A DNA stretch of 15,412 bases from assembly GCA_002299915.1 (NCBI GenBank), contig DBOG01000058.1, positions 1 through 15,412 on the forward strand, given 5' to 3'. The position numbers and the translations under genes were made by a program. A model generated the notes under the pieces. The model ran no database searches and was not told the origin of the DNA. It saw only the letters and a program-made list of their open reading frames with translations. How positions within the stretch are numbered: position 1 is the first letter of the stretch; every line of letters starts with the position of its first letter. Source of the DNA: Proteobacteria bacterium UBA652. Its GTDB lineage: Bacteria; Pseudomonadota; Gammaproteobacteria; Nitrosococcales; Methylophagaceae. Shown here one piece after another: positions 6,661 through 14,339 of this stretch.

Positions 6661-7456
6661 ACTTTTTTAATTCGTCTGTTAGGTGGGGTGTTAAATCTTC
6701 TAATATGGCTTGTTGAATCGGCAAATTACCTACCACAACATTGCCGTGTGCCAGATAATTATCGCTTCCCGTGAAATCGGTCACCACCCCGCCTGCCTCT
6801 TCAACCAATAAGACGCCCGCTGCCAGATCCCAAGGTGCCAAACCAATTTCCCAATAGCCATCCACGCGGCCTGCCGCCACATAGGCAAAATCTAATGCTG
6901 CAGATCCCCCTCGACGTACATCTTCCACTTGTGAGAAAAGCGATTGAAAGGTCTTATGATAAGCGGCGGTATACTCAGGATATTTAAAGGGAAAACCTGT
7001 TGCCAATAATGATTTGTCTAAGGTTTTACGCTTACTGACTCGCAAACGGCGATCATTAAGTTGTGCGCCGGCACCACGTGACGCGGTAAATAACTCTTCA
7101 CGCATCGGATCATACACCACAGCATGCATTATTTTGCCGCGCACCTGGATCCCAATCGACACACAAAAGTGCGGAAATCCATGAAGGAAATTATTGGTGC
7201 CATCTAGCGGATCGATGATCCAAACTGTTTCATTATCACCTTCTTCACCAGATTCTTCCGCCAAAATAGCATGTTCTGGATAGGCTTTATGGATGACCGA
7301 AATAATTTCTTGCTCTGCTAAACGATCAACATCACTCACAAAATCATTGCGCCCCTTTGTCGTGATCTCCAAATGTTCAACATGCTCCATTGAGCGGACA
7401 ATAACATTGCCTGCCGCACGCGCAGCGCGAATTGCGATATTCAATAATGGATGCAT
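6659..7456 (-). CDS. suhB: Inositol-1-monophosphatase family protein SuhB
   Basis: A magnesium-dependent phosphatase that hydrolyses inositol monophosphate; in E. coli SuhB also joins the rRNA antitermination complex through NusA. The 265 residues carry all the metal-binding signatures: Glu67 in ILAEESG, the DPLDGT motif at 82-87 (Asp82, Asp85) and APWDLAAG with Asp210. An RRGGSAALDF segment near 181-190 is typical of the family. It probably starts the suhB-typA operon, which groups two ribosome-related functions if the E. coli role holds here. The ribosome site is weak (GGA about 12 bases upstream), but MHPLLNIAIRAARAAG is the standard family N-terminus. Confidence 0.93.
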   Translation of the reverse strand: MHPLLNIAIRAARAAGNVIVRSMEHVEHLEITTKGRNDFVSDVDRLAEQEIISVIHKAYPEHAILAEESGEEGDNETVWIIDPLDGTNNFLHGFPHFCVSIGIQVRGKIMHAVVYDPMREELFTASRGAGAQLNDRRLRVSKRKTLDKSLLATGFPFKYPEYTAAYHKTFQSLFSQVEDVRRGGSAALDFAYVAAGRVDGYWEIGLAPWDLAAGVLLVEEAGGVVTDFTGSDNYLAHGNVVVGNLPIQQAILEDLTPHLTDELKK

Positions 7457-7542
7457 ACTGTATTTTCCAGAGCGATAATACTAAGCCAATTCCCGTCGAT
7501 TGTAAGTTTTAGGTCATCTAGCTTAATCATGGTTAACAAAAC

Positions 7543-7548
7543 ATTATA
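7543..7548 (-). promoter_or_regulatory. Possible -10 box for suhB
   Basis: A perfect TATAAT on the minus strand about 86 bases upstream of the suhB start, without a convincing -35 box. It lies in the 261-bp gap between suhB and the divergent lipoprotein gene. Confidence 0.3.
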
Positions 7549-7717
7549 CCGCTTATTTCACCTAATTCGTACTGTTTATCACAAGCGATGATAATTCATT
7601 ATTTGCCATCTTAGTATTTACCATAGACAGTGCCACCAAATCTTGCTAACCTGCTCGTATATTGCCACGCAATATATTTATCTTTCTGCTTTAACTAAAC
7701 TAAATGGAGTCTCAATA

Positions 7718-8017
7718 ATGAAAGCACTAAAATTAGGTCTTACTGTTCTACCCTTTGTTTTACTAACGGCTTGTGCCTCTCAACAAACAGCACAAATGGC
7801 ACCTGTTGATGAAATGGCTACTTTAAAAGCCTCTGTCCAGCAAGCGATTGATGCTGCATCTTCCGCACAAAGCTCAGCAGACGCTGCAAACGCTACGTCA
7901 GCTGAAGCATTAAGTGCTGCAAACGCTGCACAATCAACTGCAAACGCTGCACAAACTGCCGTTGACGAATGTTGCGCTAAGATTGATCGCATGTTTGAAA
8001 AAACAATGCAAAAATAA
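7718..8017 (+). CDS. Lpp/OprI-like alanine-zipper outer-membrane lipoprotein
   Basis: A 99-residue lipoprotein. The signal peptide MKALKLGLTVLPFVLLTAC ends in lipobox LTAC with lipidated Cys19; the next residue is Ala, which favours outer-membrane sorting. Residues about 35-82 form an Ala/Ser-rich heptad coiled coil like OprI and Lpp. The C-terminus KIDRMFEKTMQK ends in lysine, the residue that Lpp and OprI use to link to peptidoglycan. Adjacent cysteines at 85-86 could cross-link a trimer. The start at 7718 is chosen over an upstream in-frame ATG at 7643 because ATGGAG precedes it and the signal peptide begins there. The gene is alone, ends at a strong terminator and faces an L,D-transpeptidase gene. 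It is probably abundant; the gene name is left open. Confidence 0.87.
   Translation: MKALKLGLTVLPFVLLTACASQQTAQMAPVDEMATLKASVQQAIDAASSAQSSADAANATSAEALSAANAAQSTANAAQTAVDECCAKIDRMFEKTMQK
7917..7954 (+). repeat. 21-bp tandem repeat inside the lipoprotein coiled coil
   Basis: CTGCAAACGCTGCACAA occurs at 7917 and again at 7938, one 21-base (seven-codon) period apart. This equals one heptad of the coiled coil, so the helix may grow or shrink by slippage or recombination in whole heptads. Confidence 0.7.
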
Positions 8018-8037
8018 GCTTTAGTTATTTAAGCGAT

Positions 8038-8074
8038 AAAAAAGGCTGGGATGATAATCATCCCAGCCTTTTTT
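8038..8074. terminator. Strong bidirectional terminator between the lipoprotein and transpeptidase genes
   Basis: AAAAAAGGCTGGGATGA pairs with TCATCCCAGCCTTTTTT across a 3-base loop (8055-8057), giving an uninterrupted 17-bp stem with A and T tracts on either side. It ends the lipoprotein transcript on the plus strand and the transpeptidase transcript on the minus strand. Confidence 0.93.
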
Positions 8075-8109
8075 TATATTTGCGCTATATTTATCTAAGC
8101 TAAAGCCGA

Positions 8110-9273
8110 CTATAAAGCATCTTCGCTCACAAATACGGTCCAAATCGGCAAGCCTGTCAAGCGGGTCACTTCTGTTGCCATTTCCTCTGCCATTACTTGT
8201 GAATCAAAAGGACCAATCAATACTTCCCCTTTTGCAGGATCTTTTAATGGCCAAAATTGTTCTGTTAATTTCAATTTTTCTAATGCGGGCATTACTCGGC
8301 TGCGTACATCTTCTGCTAACCCGGCATGTAAAAACCAAACATGGTGTATTTCAGCAATGCGCGGTGTATGCAATACTTGCACATAACCATGAGCTTGTTC
8401 TGCAACTCGGTTGATAAACGCCCAATCTTCTTCCGAGAAAGTGTGCGGCACTGATCCCACAATCGCATCCACCATCGATTTACGCACAACAGTCGAATCA
8501 ACCTCGACTCTGCCATTATGTTCTTGATGTGCTTCTAAGTATAAACGGCCATTTTCCCAAGCAGCCTTGTAAGGTTGATAAATAAGAAGAACAGGCGTAT
8601 TCACGGCTACCTGACCAAATAGATGCTCAATATCTTCTGGATAAAGGCGAATACAACCATGACTTACTCGCATACCAACGCCAAACGGCTTGTTGGTACC
8701 ATGCAATAAATAACCAGGGATCCCAAGCCGCATCGCATAGGCACCTAATGGGTTCTCAGGCCCTGCAGGCACAACTTTAGGCAGTGGATCACCTTTTTCC
8801 TCATGTTCTTTTAATATTGATGCGGGCGGCGTCCAAGTAGGGTCTTTTTTCTTTTCTGTGATCCGTGTTTTGCCCAATGGTGTTTCCCAGCCTTCTCGAC
8901 CTATACCAATAGGATGCGTGATAACTGTTTGTCGCTCACCCGCTTTTGCCTTGGGATAATAGAATAACCGCATTTCTGCCAGATTAATAACAATTCCCTC
9001 ATGCGGCGCATCTGGCAAAATAAATTGGTTGGGAATAAATACTTCTTGTTGATCACCAGGCAACCAGACATCGACCTCTGGATTAGCCGCCGAGATTTCT
9101 TTATAACCGATATCAAACCGACGGGCAATATCCAATAAAGTATCTTCATAATTACTATAAACGATTAAGTTATGACCGACCACGCGCGATGTGGGCGTGG
9201 GCAGATAAAAGGTCGTCGCACTCGCTGTCTGCCAGCTTAAAAATACGGAGAGTATCGCAAATAATGATTTCAT
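8110..9273 (-). CDS. Periplasmic L,D-transpeptidase (ErfK/YbiS type) with SPOR-like tail
   Basis: Enzymes of this type form 3-3 peptidoglycan cross-links or attach Lpp to peptidoglycan. The 387 residues begin with signal peptide MKSLFAILSVFLSWQTASA. A LysM-like segment follows (about 35-80, EDTLLDIARRFDIGYKEISA). The YkuD catalytic domain spans about 92-233, with His191 in HGTNKPFG and catalytic Cys207 in VSHGCIRL. Beyond about 257 there is an extra region of roughly 130 residues; its end, VLIGPFDSQVMAEEMATEVT (351-370), resembles a SPOR repeat that could bind denuded glycan. E. coli ErfK/YbiS proteins are about 300-330 residues, so this version is extended. It converges on the lipoprotein gene and diverges from bamD. 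Whether it anchors lipoprotein or cross-links cell wall cannot be told from sequence. Confidence 0.88.
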   Translation of the reverse strand: MKSLFAILSVFLSWQTASATTFYLPTPTSRVVGHNLIVYSNYEDTLLDIARRFDIGYKEISAANPEVDVWLPGDQQEVFIPNQFILPDAPHEGIVINLAEMRLFYYPKAKAGERQTVITHPIGIGREGWETPLGKTRITEKKKDPTWTPPASILKEHEEKGDPLPKVVPAGPENPLGAYAMRLGIPGYLLHGTNKPFGVGMRVSHGCIRLYPEDIEHLFGQVAVNTPVLLIYQPYKAAWENGRLYLEAHQEHNGRVEVDSTVVRKSMVDAIVGSVPHTFSEEDWAFINRVAEQAHGYVQVLHTPRIAEIHHVWFLHAGLAEDVRSRVMPALEKLKLTEQFWPLKDPAKGEVLIGPFDSQVMAEEMATEVTRLTGLPIWTVFVSEDAL

Positions 9274-9409
9274 TTCTGTTCTAACCTAAACTTTACATAG
9301 CGTAAATTGTACCGCGTTATCAGTATTCGCGCCGTATTCAGATATAAACCATTGTTATTTTATTGTTAATATCTTTTCATCGCCTGCAAGCTCGCGTAAC
9401 CTTAGCACT

Positions 9410-10198
9410 ATGAAATCACTTCAATTATTAGTCTTACTCAGTAGCTTAGTCCTTTCGGGCTGTTCCTTTTTTTCCAAGCCAGAAATCAAGACCGAAGAAT
9501 CATGGACTGCGGATCGCGTTTATTCCGAAGCCAAAGCGGCGCTCAATGTATCGGATTACGCGACAGCGATTAAATATTATGAGCAAATAGAAACCCGCTT
9601 CCCTTTCGGCGCCTACGCACAACAAGCCTTACTTGATTCTGCCTATGCTAATTATAAATTGGATGAATCTGATATTGCGATTGCAACACTTGATCGGTTT
9701 CTGCGTGTTTATCCGCTAAATCCGAATATTGATTATGCATATTACCTGCGTGGCTTAATCAATGCCAACCGTGATATGGGTTTAGTAGCACGCTATATCC
9801 CTCGCGATGAAAGCCAGCGTAATCCCGCCTCTGCACGCGCAGCACTTAAAGATTTTACCACCCTAGTCAACCGCTTTCCAAATAGCAAATATACGGATGA
9901 TGCAACGCAAAGAATCGTTCATTTGCGCAATCGACTGGCACAACATGAAATCAACATTGCTACTTACTATATGCGTCGAAACTCTTTCCTCGCGGCTGCT
10001 AACCGAGGGCGTTATGTTGTTGAAAACTATGCACGCACCCCCGCTGTACCAGATGCATTATTGGTGATGGCAAGAGCCTATAAGGTTTTAGGGATCCATG
10101 ATTTATCCGCCGATGCCCTGCGTGTGCTTAAACACAATTACCCTGGCCATACTGGGATAGCAGAGATCGAACAAATCCAGTTAATCCCAGTAAAGTAG
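9410..10198 (+). CDS. bamD: Outer membrane assembly lipoprotein BamD
   Basis: BamD is the essential lipoprotein of the BAM complex that folds beta-barrel proteins into the outer membrane. The 262-residue protein has a lipoprotein signal with lipobox LSGC and lipidated Cys18. Five TPR-like helical pairs follow. Recognisable blocks are IETRFPFGAYAQQALLDSAY, the NPNIDYAYYLRGLINAN segment and SKYTDDATQRIVHLRNRLAQ, all closely parallel to E. coli BamD (245 residues). No clear Shine-Dalgarno sequence precedes the ATG, but the signal peptide begins there. In Pseudomonas comL/bamD lies next to pilS; here it is nearby but separated by the suhB-typA and envelope genes. It converges with glnB, leaving a 26-bp gap with no visible terminator. 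Confidence 0.95.
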   Translation: MKSLQLLVLLSSLVLSGCSFFSKPEIKTEESWTADRVYSEAKAALNVSDYATAIKYYEQIETRFPFGAYAQQALLDSAYANYKLDESDIAIATLDRFLRVYPLNPNIDYAYYLRGLINANRDMGLVARYIPRDESQRNPASARAALKDFTTLVNRFPNSKYTDDATQRIVHLRNRLAQHEINIATYYMRRNSFLAAANRGRYVVENYARTPAVPDALLVMARAYKVLGIHDLSADALRVLKHNYPGHTGIAEIEQIQLIPVK

Positions 10199-10224
10199 GA
10201 TGCTAAGGAAACGCTACAAATATA

Positions 10225-10563
10225 TTAAATTGCTTCTTCACCCTGCTCGCCAGTTCGAATGCGAATAACTTGTTCTACTGACGTCACAAAAATCTTACCA
10301 TCACCGATCTTACCGGTATTAGCTGCGTTGATAATCGCCTCAATACAAGTTGCTACCGCATCGTCTGATACCACAATATCCAGCTTTACTTTAGGTAAAA
10401 AATCGACCACATATTCTGCGCCACGATATAACTCTGTGTGGCCTTTTTGGCGGCCAAACCCTTTTACTTCTGATGCCGTTAGGCCCGTTACGCCAATATC
10501 TGATAACGCTTCACGCACGTCATCTAGCTTGAAAGGTTTAATAATCGCTTCAATTTTTTTCAT
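10225..10563 (-). CDS. glnB: Nitrogen regulatory protein PII (GlnB)
   Basis: PII is a trimeric sensor that reads 2-oxoglutarate, ATP/ADP and, through uridylylation, glutamine. The 112 residues begin MKKIEAIIKPFKLDDVREAL. The T-loop KGFGRQKGHTELYRGAEYVV carries the uridylylation site Tyr51. The B-loop TGKIGDGKIFV and the C-terminal IRIRTGE complete the nucleotide site. The MKKI start and the -AI end are closer to GlnB than to GlnK, and there is no amtB gene beside it, which also argues against GlnK. AAGGA lies 8 bases before the start. It is the last gene of the sucC-sucD-nadE-glnB cluster, 10 bp after nadE; PII control of glutamine-dependent NadE has been reported in proteobacteria. Confidence 0.94.
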   Translation of the reverse strand: MKKIEAIIKPFKLDDVREALSDIGVTGLTASEVKGFGRQKGHTELYRGAEYVVDFLPKVKLDIVVSDDAVATCIEAIINAANTGKIGDGKIFVTSVEQVIRIRTGEQGEEAI

Positions 10564-10573
10564 CTATTTTTCC

Positions 10574-12217
10574 TTATTCATTAAAGTCAACGCTAACAGT
10601 ATAACCTGATGTAATAGGATAACGCCTATCTCGTCCAAATGCACGGCTTGTTACACGAATTCCTGGCGGCGCTTGACGGCGTTTATATTCATTTCGATTC
10701 ACCATGCTAATCACCCGTCTGACCACGGCAGGATCGCCACCCGCCGCCACCATTTCTTCATAACACCAATCTTCTTCAACAAATTGCTGCAACAAAACAT
10801 CCAATATCTCGTATGGCGGCAAACTATCGTGATCAAATTGATCGGGGGCTAATTCTGCAGAAGGCGGCCGTGTAATAATACGCTCTGGAATAATGGGCGA
10901 GATCGTATTACGATAGTGTGACAACGCAAATACCAAGGTTTTATACACATCTTTTAACGGCGCATACCCCCCTGCCATATCGCCATATAAAGTGGAATAA
11001 CCGACTGCCATTTCACTTTTATTGCCGGTTGATAACACCATGGCACCCGTTTTATTAGATAATGCCATCAGCAATACGCCCCGACAACGTGCCTGGATAT
11101 TTTCTTCAGTGGTATCCACTTCTGTGCCCGCAAACGCATCGGATAAGCTGTCTAAAAATTGTTTGAACACCGGTTCAATCGACAGTATGCTGTAATCAAC
11201 TCCTAAGCCTTCTGCCATCGCCTGCGCATCATCTAAACTTATTTGTGCTGTGTAGCGTGACGGCATCATCACCGTTTGCACGTTATCCGGCCCAATCGCA
11301 TCCACTGCTAAAGCCAACGTTAACGCAGAATCAATGCCACCTGATAAACCCAACACCACTTTTGAAAAGCCATTCTTATAAATGTAATCACGTAGGCCAA
11401 CAACGAGCCCTTGATATAGCATCGTTAATTCATCATGTTTTTCTGCAATCTCACCGGATAGCAGGCATTTCCCCGCATTATTTTTTTGAATATCAACGGG
11501 GTATAATCCTGTTTCCCATGCAGGTGCACGCACTACTTTTTCGCCCGTATCAGATAAGGCAAAAGAACAGCCATCAAAGATCAATTCATCTTGCCCCCCC
11601 ATTAAATTGACATAAATAATCGGCAATCCTGTTTCAATCACCCGCTGACGCACTTCGGATTCGCGTAATTGCCATTTTCCTTGTCTAAAAGGTGAGGCAT
11701 TTAGGTTGATTAATAATTCAGCACCCGCATCGGCGGCGGATGCTGCTGGGCCTGCAAACCAAATGTCTTCACAGATCGTAAGACCCAGTTTAACGCCTTT
11801 GAATTCCACCACACAAGGCGACACACCTGGCACAAAATAGCGCTTTTCATCAAATACGCTGTAATTGGGTAAGCAATTTTTATAATACGTCGCGAGGATA
11901 TTACCCTCGGCAATCAATGAAGCCGCGTTGTAGAGATCCACACCCACTGTGCCCGAGGGGTGCCCCACTAGCACAGCAATAGCTTTGACATCAGTTTTTA
12001 ACTTTTCAAGCCCTTTTTCAACGCGGCGCAATAAGCCCTGCCGTAATAATAAATCTTCCGGCGGATAGCCAGTTAAGGTCAATTCAGGAAACACCACTAA
12101 ATCAGCCTGCAAATTATCACGCGCCTTATTTGCCGCCGCAATTATTTTCGTCACATTGCCCGCCACATCCCCCACCAAGGGATTGATTTGGCCCATTACA
12201 ATGCGCAGTTTAGTCAT
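10574..12217 (-). CDS. nadE: Glutamine-dependent NAD+ synthetase
   Basis: This enzyme makes NAD from nicotinic acid adenine dinucleotide, ATP and glutamine in the final step of NAD synthesis. The 547 residues contain two fused parts. The N-terminal nitrilase-type glutaminase (about 1-255) has the triad Glu45 (VVFPELTLTG), Lys113 (YYKNCLP) and Cys149 (LTICEDIWF). The C-terminal synthetase has the ATP P-loop SGGIDS at 292-297 and later STGNKSEMAVGY. This two-domain type uses glutamine, unlike the ammonia-only NadE of E. coli. The ATG overlaps the sucD stop by 4 bases (ATGA), implying coupled translation, and glnB follows 10 bp downstream. All key residues are present and the length is typical. 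Confidence 0.95.
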   Translation of the reverse strand: MTKLRIVMGQINPLVGDVAGNVTKIIAAANKARDNLQADLVVFPELTLTGYPPEDLLLRQGLLRRVEKGLEKLKTDVKAIAVLVGHPSGTVGVDLYNAASLIAEGNILATYYKNCLPNYSVFDEKRYFVPGVSPCVVEFKGVKLGLTICEDIWFAGPAASAADAGAELLINLNASPFRQGKWQLRESEVRQRVIETGLPIIYVNLMGGQDELIFDGCSFALSDTGEKVVRAPAWETGLYPVDIQKNNAGKCLLSGEIAEKHDELTMLYQGLVVGLRDYIYKNGFSKVVLGLSGGIDSALTLALAVDAIGPDNVQTVMMPSRYTAQISLDDAQAMAEGLGVDYSILSIEPVFKQFLDSLSDAFAGTEVDTTEENIQARCRGVLLMALSNKTGAMVLSTGNKSEMAVGYSTLYGDMAGGYAPLKDVYKTLVFALSHYRNTISPIIPERIITRPPSAELAPDQFDHDSLPPYEILDVLLQQFVEEDWCYEEMVAAGGDPAVVRRVISMVNRNEYKRRQAPPGIRVTSRAFGRDRRYPITSGYTVSVDFNE

Positions 12218-13083
12218 TTTAACGCTGCCAACATCACATCACCCATATCTGTCGGTGCCCGCGCGATATGCACGCCTGCCGCCTCCAACGCTGCTAATTT
12301 TGCTTCTGCCGTACCTTGGCCACCGCTAATAATCGCGCCTGCGTGGCCCATCCGCTTACCCGCAGGTGCCGTTAAGCCTGCAATATAAGCGACCACAGGC
12401 TTACTTATATTTTCTCGAATATAATCCGCTGCCGCTTCTTCTGCTTGCCCACCAATTTCACCCACCATCAAAATACCTTCTGTTTGGGGATCAGCTTCAA
12501 ATAAAGCCAAGCAATCAATAAAGTCCATACCCTGAATCGGATCACCACCGATCCCCACACAGGTACTTTGCCCCAAGCCATTGAGTGTTGTCTGGTGTAC
12601 CGCTTCATACGTTAAGGTACCTGACCGCGATACAACACCAATCTTCCCTGCCAAATGAATTGAACCTGGCATAATGCCGATTTTACATTCATCAGGCGTA
12701 ATCAAGCCTGGGCAATTCGGTCCAATTAGCCGTGAATCGCTATTCTCAAGTGCCAGTCTCACTTTCAACATGTCCTGTACAGGAATCCCTTCCGTAATAC
12801 AGGCAATCACCTTAATACCTGCATCTGCGGCTTCCAAAATAGCATCTGCCGCAAACGCCGCAGGCACATAAATCATCGTCGCATCTGCACCGGTTTCAAT
12901 CACCGCCTCGCGCACCGTATTAAATACCGGTCGGTCTAAATGTATCTGGCCACCTTTACCCGGCGTTACCCCACCAACAAATTGTGTGCCATAGGCTATC
13001 GACTGCTCTGAATGAAAGGTGCCTTGTTTACCGGTAAATCCTTGGCAAATTACTTTCGTATCACGATTAATTAGAATACTCAT
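12214..13083 (-). CDS. sucD: Succinyl-CoA synthetase alpha subunit
   Basis: The alpha subunit binds CoA and carries the phosphohistidine used to couple succinyl-CoA cleavage to ATP or GTP formation in the TCA cycle. The 289 residues match E. coli SucD throughout: MSILINRDTKVICQGFTGKQ at the CoA-binding Rossmann domain, GGVTPGKGG (37-45), GPNCPGLITP (121-130), SRSGTLTYE (152-160) and active-site His247 in GKRMGHAGAII. The start overlaps the sucC stop by 4 bases, and the stop overlaps the nadE start by 4 bases. Malate-CoA ligase subunits are related, but the close match to SucD favours this call. Confidence 0.96.
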   Translation of the reverse strand: MSILINRDTKVICQGFTGKQGTFHSEQSIAYGTQFVGGVTPGKGGQIHLDRPVFNTVREAVIETGADATMIYVPAAFAADAILEAADAGIKVIACITEGIPVQDMLKVRLALENSDSRLIGPNCPGLITPDECKIGIMPGSIHLAGKIGVVSRSGTLTYEAVHQTTLNGLGQSTCVGIGGDPIQGMDFIDCLALFEADPQTEGILMVGEIGGQAEEAAADYIRENISKPVVAYIAGLTAPAGKRMGHAGAIISGGQGTAEAKLAALEAAGVHIARAPTDMGDVMLAALK

Positions 13084-14255
13084 GCGGCAGCTCCTTTCGC
13101 CGCAGCCACCGCTTGCTGTGCTGCCTTGCTTAATGATTCAGCGGCTATCAAGTTGGTCATTCCACTCTGCGCCAATAATTCACGCCCTTGCGGTGCATTG
13201 GTGCCTTCTAAACGGACGACAATCGGCAAGATCAGACCCACTTCTTTTGTCGCTTGAATAAGGCCTTCCGCAATTAAATCACAGCGTACAATGCCCCCAA
13301 AGATATTCACTAAAATAGATTTTACCTTGCCATCTGCCACAATCAGCTTAAATGCCTCCGCTACCTTATCTGCTGTCGTACCCCCGCCCACATCCAAGAA
13401 GTTTGCAGGCTCGCCGCCTGCCATTTGAATTAAATCCATTGTCGCCATCGCCAACCCAGCGCCATTCACCATACAAGCAATATCGCCATCCAGTGAAATA
13501 TAATTCAGATCGAATTCTTTCGCCGCAACCTCGGTCGCATTCTCTTGGCTGGCATCAAACATTGCTGCCAAGTCTGGCTGGCGATATAAGGCATTATCAT
13601 CAATCTCTACTTTTGCATCTAATGCCACCAACGTACCTGCTTTGGTAAGCACCAGCGGATTAATCTCTACCAAACTCGCATCTTTTTCTGTAAATAAACG
13701 GTAAACGCCTTGCATTACGGATTGCAACTGCTTAAATGCCGCGCCCGTTAATGCCAGAAAAAAACTCGCTTCACCGCACTGATAAGCCTGTAATCCCACA
13801 GCGGGATCAATCGCTATCGTCATGATGGCTTCTGGTGTCGTCTCCGCCACTGCTTCAATATCCATTCCGCCTGATGCTGACATCATAAATACAATCCGTC
13901 GAGTAGTACGATCCACTACCGCCGATAAATACAGCTCTCGTTCAATCTCGGAAGGCAACTCAATCCACACCTTATTGATGGGTAAACCTACTACTGTAGT
14001 TTGTTGTGTTACTAATTGCTGACCCAGCATTGCCTCCGCCGTATCTGACACCTCTGCCATGCTAGCAACTAACCGCACGCCCCCCGCTTTACCACGACCA
14101 CCCGCATGCACTTGTGCCTTCACCACCCAGCGGTCACCGCCTAAATCACGTGCTGCTTGTGCCGCCTGCACAGCCGTATCTACAATGACGCCTTCAGGGG
14201 TTGTAATGCCATACTGTGTAAACAGCTGCTTGGCTTGAAACTCGTGTAAATTCAT
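13080..14255 (-). CDS. sucC: Succinyl-CoA synthetase beta subunit (ADP-forming type)
   Basis: The beta subunit supplies the ATP-grasp nucleotide site and the succinate site. The start at 14255 is chosen because MNLHEFQAKQLFTQYG is the invariant N-terminus; an in-frame ATG at 14315 would add 20 unrelated residues. The resulting 391 residues compare with 388 in E. coli. Visible signatures are VKAQVHAGGRGKAGGVRLV (about 45-63), the LVEINPLVLT segment, the GEPANFLDVGGG segment and VNIFGGIVRCDLIA. It is the first gene of the sucC-sucD-nadE-glnB cluster and overlaps sucD by 4 bases. In many gammaproteobacteria sucCD follows sucAB; here the neighbours are NAD and nitrogen-sensing genes. Nucleotide preference (ADP or GDP) is not read from sequence here. 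Confidence 0.96.
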   Translation of the reverse strand: MNLHEFQAKQLFTQYGITTPEGVIVDTAVQAAQAARDLGGDRWVVKAQVHAGGRGKAGGVRLVASMAEVSDTAEAMLGQQLVTQQTTVVGLPINKVWIELPSEIERELYLSAVVDRTTRRIVFMMSASGGMDIEAVAETTPEAIMTIAIDPAVGLQAYQCGEASFFLALTGAAFKQLQSVMQGVYRLFTEKDASLVEINPLVLTKAGTLVALDAKVEIDDNALYRQPDLAAMFDASQENATEVAAKEFDLNYISLDGDIACMVNGAGLAMATMDLIQMAGGEPANFLDVGGGTTADKVAEAFKLIVADGKVKSILVNIFGGIVRCDLIAEGLIQATKEVGLILPIVVRLEGTNAPQGRELLAQSGMTNLIAAESLSKAAQQAVAAAKGAAA

Positions 14256-14323
14256 CCTGTTTCCATTAATCCTTATCAATGGCCTATTTTCTCGCAATAC
14301 CACACTAAATGCCATAACTATCG

Positions 14324-14332
14324 TGATATAGT
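14324..14332 (+). promoter_or_regulatory. Extended -10 promoter immediately ahead of pip
   Basis: TGATATAGT fits the extended -10 pattern (TGnTATAAT with one mismatch). It ends 7 bases before the pip ATG, so the expected start, best placed on the A at 14340, coincides with the initiation codon. No Shine-Dalgarno sequence is present, in line with a leaderless message. Confidence 0.45.
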
Positions 14333-14339
14333 AAGCCCT

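Noticed and set aside
7643..7717. An N-terminal extension of the lipoprotein from an upstream ATG
   Set aside because: It would place 25 residues before a perfect lipoprotein signal; ATGGAG precedes the ATG at 7718.
10199..10224. Terminator between the convergent bamD and glnB genes
   Set aside because: I could find no hairpin in this 26-bp gap or just beyond it.
10225..10563. GlnK rather than GlnB
   Set aside because: The MKKI start and -AI C-terminus look like GlnB and there is no adjacent amtB.
12214..14255. Malate-CoA ligase (mtkAB) instead of sucCD
   Set aside because: Both subunits follow E. coli SucC and SucD closely along their length, and no serine-cycle genes are nearby.
14256..14315. 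An upstream in-frame ATG that would lengthen SucC by 20 residues
   Set aside because: The added residues do not match the family, while MNLHEFQAKQLF at 14255 is the standard N-terminus.
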